Shown here piece after piece: positions 41,732-50,641 of a DNA stretch of 64,000 bases (within the stretch, counting starts at the first letter, position 1; each line of letters opens with the position of its first letter). Both the position numbers and the translations under genes were made by a program. Origin of the DNA: Lunatimonas sp. (lineage in GTDB: Bacteria > Bacteroidota > Bacteroidia > Cytophagales > Cyclobacteriaceae); assembly GCF_020832325.1 (NCBI RefSeq), contig NZ_JAFIEU010000017.1, positions 62,001-126,000 of the forward strand. The letters run 5' to 3'. The notes under the pieces were generated by a model that did no database searches, was not told the DNA's origin, and was given only the letters and a program-made list of their open reading frames with translations.

Positions 41732-42877
41732 ATGAGAAATATTATTTTTGTATTGTTTATTACTTTTTTTTGTTCCTGCGAAGGGACAAAAAGTAATCAA
41801 ATTTTAGATTTTAAAATTGTAGATGTATTGGAGGTTATACCTGAAGTAATGCTGTCTCCAAATCCTGCACAAATTAGATTAATCGAATCAGATTCTGGTA
41901 GGTTTATTTTTGTACTAAGTCATATTTCCAAAAATTTTAATATTTTTAATTTAGAGAATGGAAAATTAGTAAAGGAAATAATCCTTGATTATGATGGGCC
42001 AAATAGTGTGCGGAATTTTACAGGTGTTGGAAATTTAGAAAACAACAGGATTTGGCTTACTTTTTCTCCACATGCAATAGGTTACACCGATTTTGACGGT
42101 AATTTATTATTTAAAAGGAGTATTAAATTAGACCTAATTGATATTACGGTAGTATATTCAAATTTTTATCAATCATTATACTTGTACCGAAATAAAGTAT
42201 TTGGAATGCAGCCGCTATTTATGGGTCACCATAAGATGTCAGAATCTGATATAATGAGACATCCTTTGGTATATAGTTTTGACTTGATTTTAAATAAAGA
42301 AAAGTGGTATGATGTTTTTTATTCTCAAAATTATTGGAGTAAAGGAAAGAAGCTTTCCAATTTTTCATGGGCCAGAAGAGAAAATAAGTTATACATTTCA
42401 CCTTGGTACGACCATGAAATTCAGGTTTTTAATATGGAAACAGAAGTAGTAGAGGAGAAAGTGATCGCCAAATCAGACAAAATAAATAATTTCTATTATG
42501 TGAATGAGATACCTGGTAGCAATGAAGAGGGTTTACGCAATCGAATAAAGCATGATTTGTATGGAATTTTATTGTATGATAAGTATAGAGATTGCTTCTA
42601 TAGATTTTTTTTCCCAGGATACGAAGACGATGAGCAATATTCGATGGAAGATTTATGGAGATTGGATAGATCCCGTCCTTATACGGGGATTATGGTTTTG
42701 GATAAGGATTTGAATGTGGTGGGAGAATTTGTTTTTGAAAAGTTTCAGATTCACGCTACTTCTAATATGTTTGTCGGGGAAAGGGGATTATACCTATCTT
42801 TGAATAACGAAAACAGTCCAGATTTTAATGAGGAGAGCTTAAGATATTTAGTGGTACAGTTTGATAAGCAGGAATGA
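41732..42877 (+). CDS. DUF4221-like propeller lipoprotein, cassette 2
   Basis: A 381-residue lipoprotein; ATG at 41732 gives a lipobox ending FFCSC (Cys16). It is a paralogue of the 36025 gene, with shared blocks DGPNSVRNFTG, IWLTFSPHAIGYTDF, YDHEIQVFNME, RSRPYTGIMVLDKDLNVVG and SNMFVGERGLYLSLNNEN. Differences are spread throughout, so both copies look maintained. It follows peptide 2 by 59 bases. Unlike cassette 1, no CHTC gene or glycosyltransferases follow. Strongly AT-rich. Confidence 0.75.
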   Translation: MRNIIFVLFITFFCSCEGTKSNQILDFKIVDVLEVIPEVMLSPNPAQIRLIESDSGRFIFVLSHISKNFNIFNLENGKLVKEIILDYDGPNSVRNFTGVGNLENNRIWLTFSPHAIGYTDFDGNLLFKRSIKLDLIDITVVYSNFYQSLYLYRNKVFGMQPLFMGHHKMSESDIMRHPLVYSFDLILNKEKWYDVFYSQNYWSKGKKLSNFSWARRENKLYISPWYDHEIQVFNMETEVVEEKVIAKSDKINNFYYVNEIPGSNEEGLRNRIKHDLYGILLYDKYRDCFYRFFFPGYEDDEQYSMEDLWRLDRSRPYTGIMVLDKDLNVVGEFVFEKFQIHATSNMFVGERGLYLSLNNENSPDFNEESLRYLVVQFDKQE

Positions 42878-42947
42878 CCATTATATGAATAAAGAAGGTA
42901 GCAATCGATTGGTTTTTGTTGATGTATCGAAAATATTCACTTTTCTC

Positions 42948-43290
42948 TCAATCTATCGTTATTCTCACGATCCCCAACTCATCATACATTATAGGATCCC
43001 ATTCCATTGGGGCCTTCTTTTTCAAACTGCAACATCTCCTCCAATTCGAAATTCTCCAGGTTGATCTTATCGAATTTCGCTTGTCCATGGGTATAATGGT
43101 AAAGGTATTTACCGTCTGGGGAAAGCTCGGGATTGGTAAGCCCATACCTCAGGTTGATGATGCCCCCTTTTGGATCAATCATTACGGTATCCTGGCTTAA
43201 CAAAAAACCCAAATCGCTTTCGGATGAAGACTTGTTTTCTGAGCAGCTTAAAAGAATAAACAAGGCGCATATGACTGTAAAATTTTTCAT
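42948..43290 (-). pseudogene. Internally deleted DUF4221-family lipoprotein gene
   Basis: The 5' part (43290-42982) encodes MKNFTVICALFILLSCSENK (lipobox Cys16), then GLTNPELSPDGKYLYHYTHG and LQFEKEGPNGMGSYN, a DUF4221-like N-terminus. After about 100 codons it stops; the following bases read DELGIVRITID and stop in another frame, probably its own 3' end. A deletion of most of the gene plus a frame change explains this. It lies on the opposite strand directly beyond cassette 2. Confidence 0.65.
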
Positions 43291-43560
43291 GTTTTATTAC
43301 ATTTGGGTCTTCAAAATGATTATCGTTTTTTATTCTGACAATTAATTTACTGTATAACAATCATTTAAAGCTACATAGATTTACAGTTTAAATTAACCCT
43401 ATTCAAAGAGGTTTAACTTTTTTTAGATAATTTTAACAAATAACCTTCAAATTTTTTGTAAACTTGGTTAAAGATTGTAAAGTTAAATTCAAGCTCATTT
43501 TGTCCCTTAAACGGAAATTTGCATTTTCCACACCCAATATCTTTCCGTCTAGCATTACAA
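43291..43560. other. AT-rich gap upstream of the GH97 region
   Basis: About 270 bases, AT-rich, with no supported gene or repeat. It would hold the leader of the remnant at 42948-43290 on minus and of the small frame at 43561 on plus; no convincing promoter pair was found. Confidence 0.4.
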
Positions 43561-43737
43561 ATGATACATTTCAAAACCACACTGTTCTTTCTATTGGGCT
43601 ATCAAGTGATTTGCTCAACCCTTCCTGCACAACAGACACCCTCCTCCAATCGCCCTGTTCATTCGGATGCCCGACAAGCGGAGGGCATTTTGTTAAATAA
43701 TTTGATGCGTAGCTGTTATAAAATAAAACACAGATGA
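43561..43737 (+). CDS. Small hypothetical secreted protein or truncated gene
   Basis: A 58-codon frame beginning MIHFKTTLFFLLGYQVICST, which looks like a signal peptide ending near LPAQQ, followed by 33 polar residues with no family likeness. Its stop overlaps the GH97 start (ATGA). It could be the 5' end of a lost secreted enzyme fused to chance sequence, or a real small gene. Not recognised. Confidence 0.35.
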   Translation: MIHFKTTLFFLLGYQVICSTLPAQQTPSSNRPVHSDARQAEGILLNNLMRSCYKIKHR

Positions 43738-45643
43738 TTCCATTGAAAAATAACATATGTTGGATTTTTATCCTGGCACTTTCTATAACAGGTTGCAAAA
43801 AGAACATTGATAAAGTTAAGTTAAGCAGCCCGGATAATTTGTACACGTTTAACCTCGATGTAAAAGATGATTTTGCCTACTCCATTAACTGGAAAGACCT
43901 ATCAATTATCGAAAAGTCAGCTTTAGGTTTTAAACTAAACGATGGTACAATACTACCGGACAGTGTGACGCTTGTGAAAATCGAAAAGGCATCCCATAAT
44001 ACAACCTGGAAACCTGTTTATGGCGAAAAAAGTGTGTATAACGACCATTATAACGAGATCGTCGTTCACCTGAAAAGTACCGGTTGGCAGGGAGAATTTG
44101 CACTTCGCATTCGTGCCTACAACGAAGGTGTGGCTTTCAGGTATGAGATTAACAGCAACGTGGATTTGCAAATTGATAAAGAATTAACTGAATTTATCTA
44201 TCCGGTTGATGCAACTATTTGGGTAAGTGCTGCTGCCCAAGGTGAAATTAAAAAACACAGGCTTTCAGCGCTTTCGTTTATTGCGGAACGGCCATTGCTG
44301 GCTGAACTTTCGGATTCGGTTTTTACAGCAATTGGTGAAGCTGCTTTGGTGGATTTTGCCCGCATGAAATTTGAAAAGCATGAAAAAAAGGCCAATACAC
44401 TGCTAGCCTCACTTGAAAAAGGCGATAAAGATCAATACCCTGTCGTTGTTCCCAAGGGTGGTTACAACACGCCATGGCGTTATGTGATGGCGGGTAAAAA
44501 CACAGCACAGATTTTACAAAATAATTACTTGTTGTTGAACCTGAACGAAGCAAATAAAATTGCGGATGCTTCCTTTATTAAACCCGGGAAAGTGATACGC
44601 GAAGTTACCTTAACCACACAGGGAGGAATTGCATGTGTAGATTTTGCCGTAAAACACAACTTACAGTTCGTTGAATTCGATGCCGGTTGGTATGGAAATG
44701 AATACGATGATGCATCAGATGCAACAACGGTAACTGTTGATCCTAACCGCTCGCCTGGCCCGCTTGATTTACAAACGGTGATTGACTATGCCAATGATAA
44801 GGAGATAGGAATAATCCTCTACGTGAACCGCAGGGCACTGGAAAAACAATTGGATGAGGTTTTACCCTTGCTGAAATCGTGGGGTGTGGCAGGTTTAAAA
44901 TACGGATTTGTGAATGTAGGTCCGCAAAAGTGGACAAGTTGGCTTCATGACGCCGTAAGGAAAGCCGCCGAACATGAATTAATGGTTGATGTGCATGATG
45001 AATACCGGCCTACGGGTTACTCACGCACTTATCCTAATTTAATGACCCAGGAAGGAATTCGGGGCGATGAGGAAAGCACGCCAAATGATGGTGTTATCGC
45101 TACCATTTTCACACGGATGATGATCAGACCAATTGTTATTTTGCCCCTCGTGTAACCGAAAAAATGGGATCCCACGCTTCGCAAATGGCAAAGGTAATTT
45201 GTATTTATAGTCCCTGGCAATTTCTATTTTGGTATGATAGGCCTGCAGGCGCTCCTTCCAGAACGGGAGGTGCCGGCGGTGCGGAAGGGGCAATTCCTGA
45301 AATAGATGACCTGCAATTTTTTGACGATGTGCCAACAGTTTGGGATGATACCAAGATTATTGAAGGTTATCCGGGAAAGTATGTGTCCATTGCACGTAAA
45401 AATGGCGATAAATGGTACTTGGGTGCTATTGCCGGGACCGGGGAATACAAGCTTTCCTTAAAACTTGATTTCCTTGATGAGAACACTACCTACAGAGCAA
45501 CCGTGTATTCTGATGATAAATCCCTAAATACCCGTACCAACGTGCGTATCGAAGATATGGAAGTCAACTTCAAAACTATTTTTGAAAAGAATATCCTAAA
45601 ACAAAACGGTTTGGCTGTGATTTTTTCTCCAGTAGAGAAGTAA
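43734..45643 (+). pseudogene. Glycoside hydrolase family 97, frameshifted
   Basis: The combined length of about 636 codons matches GH97 enzymes. The first frame (43734-45155) has a lipobox (SITGC), the N-terminal beta-sandwich and much of the barrel, including FDAGWYGNEYDD, GLKYGFVNVGPQKWTSWLH, DVHDEYRPTGYSRTYPN and TQEGIRGDEESTPND. At about 45117-45122 the frame breaks after TIFTRM; the other frame continues DDQTNCYFAPRVTEKMGSHA and then SPWQFLFWYDRP, GAIPEIDDLQFFDDVPTVW and the C-terminal domain. The expected AGAG residues between TRM and DQTN are missing, so a small deletion is likely. GH97 enzymes are alpha-glucosidases or alpha-galactosidases. Unless the read is wrong, the product is truncated. 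Confidence 0.85.
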
Positions 45644-45946
45644 CATTTTAAAGTAAACTCCTTACGAAAAGTTACCGTGAAATACACGAGTTGATAGGAG
45701 CGTTCAACCAGTAAAAAGTAATTTTTTTACCCCATTCCCTAAAAGATGGTAAAATATATGTTTTGAACAGGTTCAATTTAACTTTTCTATTTGACTTAAC
45801 GAAAAATTTGTATTTTTATAAATTACCATCTCCTAAATGGCAGACAAGGTATGCTGAGAAGATAGTAGGTAGAAATTAACTTGCTATCTTTTCTTCACTT
45901 TCTACTGATTTTTCATCTCTATGTCATTTACCTTCAATACAAAACA
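45644..45946. promoter_or_regulatory. AT-rich gap before the sulfatase pair
   Basis: About 300 bases holding no gene. It contains AT-rich stretches such as TTTGACTTAACGAAAAATTTG near 45790 that could be part of a promoter for the two sulfatases, but no full TTG / TAnnTTTG pair was convincing. Confidence 0.35.
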
Positions 45947-47572
45947 ATGAAATATATACCTTTCGTAGTAAGCATTTTAATCATTTCCCACTTGACGGGA
46001 TGCTCAACCGATCCGGAAAAATCCATCGACAAAAAACCCAACATTCTATTTGTCATCAGTGACGACCAATCCTTTGCCCATACAAGTTTTGCGGGAAGTA
46101 CTTTTGTCAATACCCCCGGATTTGACCGGGTAGCTAGAGAAGGGGTGTATTTTAATCATTGCATGGCAGGATCCCCAGGTTGTGCGCCCTCTCGAAGTGC
46201 CATTGTCACCGGCAGGTACCATTGGCAAAATGAACAAGCGGGCCAACATGCCGCTCCCTGGCTGAAAAAGGTTGTGCCCTTTGTCGATATGCTTGACGGC
46301 AATGGGTACATCACGGGAAGAACCGGCAAAGGCGTTTCTCCATTCCGATATGCCCGGGATGAGAATGATTCCCTTTGGAGGGAAACGGATGCCGCGGGAA
46401 TTACCCATTCCAATATCCGCTACGAGGCAGGTAATGACCCAAGACCAGCCAATAAAATCAGCGATTTGAATTATTTTGAAAACTTCAAGTACTTTATGGA
46501 CAGTGTCCGCTCCGACCAGCCCTTTTTCTTCTGGTATGGTGCCACGGAGCCACACCGGGACTATGAAAAGGATTCGTGGAAACGAACAAATAAAAAGTTA
46601 AGTGATGTGCAGGTTCCTGGTTTCTTCCCCGACCATGATATCGTTCGTGGGGATATGCTGGATTATGCCGTGGAAATTGAATGGTTTGACCATCAACTGG
46701 AATTGATGCTGAATTACCTGGAGGAAATTGGGGAGCTTGAAAATACCATCATCATCGTGACAGCCGATAACGGAATGCCCTTCCCAAGAGCCAAAGCCAA
46801 TAGTTACGACTACGGCGTACATGTGCCTTTTGCGGTAAGGTATCCCAAGGCTTTCCCGGGTGGAAGAAAGGTGGATGATCCTATCAGCTTTTCGGATTTG
46901 GCCCCCACGATTTTAGATGTGACAAATACCAGTTCCGCTGGCATGCTGCCCATATCTGGAAGGAGTTTCCGACATCTCCTGGAGTCTGACAAGCAGGGCA
47001 AAATTGACGAAAACTTTAACTATGTGTTTTCAGGACGGGAACGGCATTCTTCCTCACGCTATCAAAACTGGGGCTATCCGCAACGAGCCGTACGAAGTGT
47101 GGACCATATCCTGATATGGAATGCAAAGCCGGACCGTTGGCCCGCAGGTGATCCCCAGGCAATTAAACCGGGAACGGAAAATGAACTGCTTCCCTTGTAT
47201 GGGATAGATAAAGATGGCGTTCATCATTCCGATTGGGCCTTTACAGATGTGGATCCCTCTCCGACCAAATCGTATATTATTGAGAATTGGGAAGATGAAG
47301 AGGTAAGGCCATTTTTTGATGCAGCCTTTGCCAAAATTCCCGAATATCAACTATTTGACGTAGCTAACGACCCCTACTGTCTTGTTAACCTTGCCGAAGA
47401 TCCCGATTATATCGGTTTAAAAAATGAAATGCAGGAAGTATTAATGGCGGAGTTAACTGATTCAAAAGACCCCCGGGTGGTAGGACCGGATACCGAAGTG
47501 TTTGATTCCTATATCCGCTATAGCCCCATGCGGGAATTTCCCAATCCGGATGAATTATCGATCAACAGATGA
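45947..47572 (+). CDS. S1-family sulfatase, heparan N-sulfatase-like
   Basis: A 541-residue lipoprotein; ATG at 45947 gives a lipobox (SHLTGC, Cys19). The formylglycine motif is C-A-P-S-R with Cys about residue 79 and fits the canonical rule. Metal ligands occur in ILFVISDDQSFAH and TADNGMPFPRAK. The general layout, with FFFWYGATEPHRDYE and VFSGRERHSSSRYQNWGYPQ, resembles heparan N-sulfatase/sulfamidase-type members of S1. Its stop overlaps the start of the next sulfatase (ATGA), so they are translationally coupled. Fragments of its 3' half occur twice in front of the peptide cassettes (35242 and 41034). Confidence 0.9.
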   Translation: MKYIPFVVSILIISHLTGCSTDPEKSIDKKPNILFVISDDQSFAHTSFAGSTFVNTPGFDRVAREGVYFNHCMAGSPGCAPSRSAIVTGRYHWQNEQAGQHAAPWLKKVVPFVDMLDGNGYITGRTGKGVSPFRYARDENDSLWRETDAAGITHSNIRYEAGNDPRPANKISDLNYFENFKYFMDSVRSDQPFFFWYGATEPHRDYEKDSWKRTNKKLSDVQVPGFFPDHDIVRGDMLDYAVEIEWFDHQLELMLNYLEEIGELENTIIIVTADNGMPFPRAKANSYDYGVHVPFAVRYPKAFPGGRKVDDPISFSDLAPTILDVTNTSSAGMLPISGRSFRHLLESDKQGKIDENFNYVFSGRERHSSSRYQNWGYPQRAVRSVDHILIWNAKPDRWPAGDPQAIKPGTENELLPLYGIDKDGVHHSDWAFTDVDPSPTKSYIIENWEDEEVRPFFDAAFAKIPEYQLFDVANDPYCLVNLAEDPDYIGLKNEMQEVLMAELTDSKDPRVVGPDTEVFDSYIRYSPMREFPNPDELSINR

Positions 47573-49503
47573 TACCTAAAATCTACCTGGTATATTCTTT
47601 TGTCCTTTTTGCATGTGTCAATGCGGTATTTTCCCAAGAAAATACCGTCTCCGATAAAAGCGAAAAACCCAATATCTTATGGATAACTTGTGAGGACATC
47701 AGTCCTTACCTGGGCAGCTATGGTTTTTCGCAGGCATACACCCCCAATTTGGATAAACTGGCCAAAAAATCCATCCAGTTTTCGCATGCCTATGCCAACG
47801 CACCCGTCTGTGCCGTGGCACGGGCAACCATTTTGTCGGGCATGTATGCCTCCACCACAGGAACTCATCAAATGCGCAGTAGGGTACAGTTACCCGATGA
47901 AATACCCGCCTATCCAAAACTGCTTCGGGAAAACGGGTACTATTGCACCAACAACAGTAAAAAGGATTACAATTCAAACTTTGAAACGGATCCGGACGTA
48001 TGGGATGAATCCAGTAATCAGGCGCATTACAAAAATAGAACGCCCGGTCAACCCTTTTTCGCCGTATTCAATAATACGGTCACCCATGAAAGCCCGTTAA
48101 GCGAGGATAGGATCAACCATTACATCGAAACACAACAAATCCCGGCTAAACCCCGAATAGATCCCAGCGAAATTAATTTGCCTCCTTACCATCCCGATTT
48201 GCCTGAAATTAGAAAAGATTGGGCCAGGTTGCATGATCTGATCACGCTTATGGATAAGATGACGGGAGATTTATTGCAGGAACTGGAAGATGAGGGCCGT
48301 GCCGACAATACCATCGTTTTCTTTTATTCCGACCATGGAGGCCAATTGTCAAGGTCCAAGCGTTTTATATTTAATGTGGGCACGCAAGTTCCAATGATGA
48401 TCCACATACCGGAAAAATGGAAGCATCTTTCGCCTAAATCTGACTTCTCTATAGATGAAAGCTTAGTGAGTTTTGTTGATTTGGCCCCGACACTGCTATC
48501 CCTTGCGGGTATTGACATTCCTGACATCATGCAGGGAAATAATTTTCTGGATGCGAAAACGAAAAAGCCCTTTATTCACTTTTACCGGGATCGGATGGGA
48601 GAGAGGTATGATTTCTCACGTGCGGTTACTGATGGAAAGTTTTATTTTATTAGAAATTTTATGCCACATAGACCCTTGGGAAGGGATTCACGGTACGGTT
48701 TTGAGGTACAAGCCAACTGGAGGGCATGGGAAGCGCATCATGAGGCGGGCAAAACCAATGACTTGCAGTCCAAGTTTTTCGAGCCAAAGGAAGCGACGGA
48801 ACTGTTCGATTCGAAAAAAGACCCTTGGCATGTAGAAAACCTTGTTGCTGATAATGTCCATCGGGATAGAGTTACCCAACTTTCCGAAGAGTTGGATGCT
48901 TGGATGATTAAAACCCGGGATGTGGGCTTGATTCCGGAACCCATGTTCCATGAGTTGACAGGGGAGGGGAAAAAGTTTAAGACCATCTATGAGTTTGCCC
49001 AAAGCAGGGATGATTATCCAATTGTTGAGATTCTGGAAATCGCCAAATTATCAAGCCTAGGGGCTTCAACGTATCTGTCTGAATATATGGCAGCCATGGA
49101 TCATGAAAATCCAATTGTCAGGTTTTGGGGGATTTATGGGTTATTCCAAGTCAGGTCCGCCACTGATTCTGTCCAGCAAAAATTAAAGGAATGTATCGGA
49201 ACGGATCAATTTGCCGCAAATAGGATTTTAGCCGCCCAAGCCTTAGGAGTAAGTGGGGATAGGGAGAAATCATTTAGTACTATTTGGGACGAGGTAAAAA
49301 GCACGGACAATGGCTATGTGTTCCTGTTTGGATTAAATGCATTTCAATATAGCCATACAGATGACCAATTAACTTTAAAGGATTGGGAGAATTTTGGCAA
49401 CCAAAAATTTAAAGAAGGAGACGAGGGAACGTTTTTTGGTTATGGCCAACGGATTATTAAAGATGCCATGACTTTGTACCCAACTAGGAGGATTGTTGAT
49501 TGA
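47569..49503 (+). CDS. S1-family sulfatase with HEAT-like tail and C-A-V-A-R motif
   Basis: A 644-residue sulfatase with a signal peptide (ending VFSQEN). It is a paralogue of the sulfatase at 28110: NILWITCEDISPYLGSYG, AYANAPVCAVARATILSG, FFYSDHGGQLSRSKRF and the HEAT-like C-terminus. The formylglycine site reads C-A-V-A-R (Cys81), with Val in place of the Pro of C-x-P-x-R, so maturation or activity may differ. Coupled by a 4-base overlap to the preceding sulfatase; the two probably act one after the other on the same sulfated glycan. Confidence 0.88.
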   Translation: MIPKIYLVYSFVLFACVNAVFSQENTVSDKSEKPNILWITCEDISPYLGSYGFSQAYTPNLDKLAKKSIQFSHAYANAPVCAVARATILSGMYASTTGTHQMRSRVQLPDEIPAYPKLLRENGYYCTNNSKKDYNSNFETDPDVWDESSNQAHYKNRTPGQPFFAVFNNTVTHESPLSEDRINHYIETQQIPAKPRIDPSEINLPPYHPDLPEIRKDWARLHDLITLMDKMTGDLLQELEDEGRADNTIVFFYSDHGGQLSRSKRFIFNVGTQVPMMIHIPEKWKHLSPKSDFSIDESLVSFVDLAPTLLSLAGIDIPDIMQGNNFLDAKTKKPFIHFYRDRMGERYDFSRAVTDGKFYFIRNFMPHRPLGRDSRYGFEVQANWRAWEAHHEAGKTNDLQSKFFEPKEATELFDSKKDPWHVENLVADNVHRDRVTQLSEELDAWMIKTRDVGLIPEPMFHELTGEGKKFKTIYEFAQSRDDYPIVEILEIAKLSSLGASTYLSEYMAAMDHENPIVRFWGIYGLFQVRSATDSVQQKLKECIGTDQFAANRILAAQALGVSGDREKSFSTIWDEVKSTDNGYVFLFGLNAFQYSHTDDQLTLKDWENFGNQKFKEGDEGTFFGYGQRIIKDAMTLYPTRRIVD

Positions 49504-49986
49504 TTTGATCTAGACCTTTTTGAAATGATATTTACTTCGTGATATTCGCTATGTGATATTTGCCTTCGGCGATATTGAAATGATATATGCAATGCCTTCG
49601 GCGATATAATGGACTAGAGAATCGGGGATGTCATTGACCTTTGGGGTTTTTCAAACCCCGAAGGTCTTTAACTGAAATGGCTCCTCGAAATTTGCAATTT
49701 CGATGACAGATAAAAGGAATTTGCAATTCCCATGTCCCGTTACAATGGCTGTAAATCCATTCTATCTGGAATTTTTACCACATAGAAATATAGTTCACAT
49801 AGATTTTTGAGAGACTGGTCGAAAGGTGTCTAGTAAGAATTTATTTTACAATTCATTTAAAAAGTTAGTTTTAAAATTGTATCTTTATTGAATTCCGGTC
49901 AAAGAGGACAAATAATCCGATCAGAATAGGGTCGGAGACTAACGGTTTCAAGGATTGAAAATAAGTAATCATTTTATTAAAAATCA
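49504..49986. repeat. Intergenic repeat block after the second sulfatase
   Basis: No gene. It contains TTTGCCTTCGGCGATATT-type dyads (about 49525-49610), a hairpin repeat at 49636-49666, and then AT-rich sequence to the DUF4221-like remnant. The same order of elements follows the PhoD-like gene at 31471. Confidence 0.6.
49636..49666. repeat. Hairpin repeat, copy 3
   Basis: GACCTTTGGGGTTT pairs with AAACCCCGAAGGTC, as at 31591, followed by TTTAACTG. Confidence 0.75.
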
Positions 49987-50275
49987 ATGCATCCAAAAAG
50001 ATTTATAAGATTGACTTTCACTGCCACAATTTGGGCGGTTTTAATCGGCTGTGAAAAAGAAACTTCGAAGGGTTCTTTGCGGCTTGTCGAAGTGGGAAAG
50101 GAAGTCTTTCCAGCCAAAGATTTTATATTGGTAAATCCATCATCTACCCGTTTGATCGAAACGGATACCAGTCGTCTACTCTTTGCCTATAACCACGTTT
50201 CCAAAACGTTTCAGTTTATCGATATGTAAAATGGCAATGTGGAGAAGGAAGTGCCGTTGCGGTTTGAAGAGGAGT
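49987..50275 (+). pseudogene. 5' remnant of a DUF4221-like lipoprotein gene
   Basis: The first 80 codons read as a lipoprotein (AVLIGC, Cys22) and then FILVNPSSTRLIETDTSRLL and FAYNHVSKTFQFIDM, matching the cassette 1 protein (SVNPGNTKFIETDSGTFLF, YNHVEKNYQFIDF). A stop follows, but the next codons NGNVEKEVPLRFEEE continue the homology (SKGEVNHKIPLTFEG). Homology then ends, so a nonsense change and a 3' deletion are both present. No peptide gene precedes it. Confidence 0.75.
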
Positions 50276-50641
50276 AGGCAACGTTTACATACTAATATTT
50301 CGAGCTTTGGCCAGCAGGGCGGTGATCAACCCGTTCGGAATTTAATTTTCTAATTTCCCCACAATTACAGTTTTTCCTTGATCTAATTTCGATTTCATTG
50401 AATGAGGTTTCCAAATCGCCAAACGTCAACCTAGTCATCACCTATGATCAAGGATATGGCTATCTGGGTTTTACGGGAAATCCCCTAGTGCAACCCCCTG
50501 ATTTTTTTGGGTACCGGGGTATTTTAGCATCAATTTTGCCTAATTTTGTTCTCCGAAGGAAATTTTGTTGCTATGTCCGGTTTGGTGGAGCTTGTAGCGA
50601 ATTTCTGAAAAAGGATTGTACCTGCGAAATTTTATATAGAG
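50276..50641. other. Gap with a sulfatase 5' remnant before kdsB
   Basis: Apart from the fragment listed at 50398 no gene is supported. A longer open frame runs through this gap into kdsB in another frame, but only its first 37 codons resemble a protein family. Confidence 0.5.
50398..50510 (+). pseudogene. 5' remnant of a sulfatase gene
   Basis: The frame reads SPNVNLVITYDQGYGYLGFT then GNPLVQPPD, a degraded form of the sulfatase N-terminal motif ([20 protein letters not shown]-type). The metal-binding DD is changed to YD and similarity stops after about 37 codons. Confidence 0.65.
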
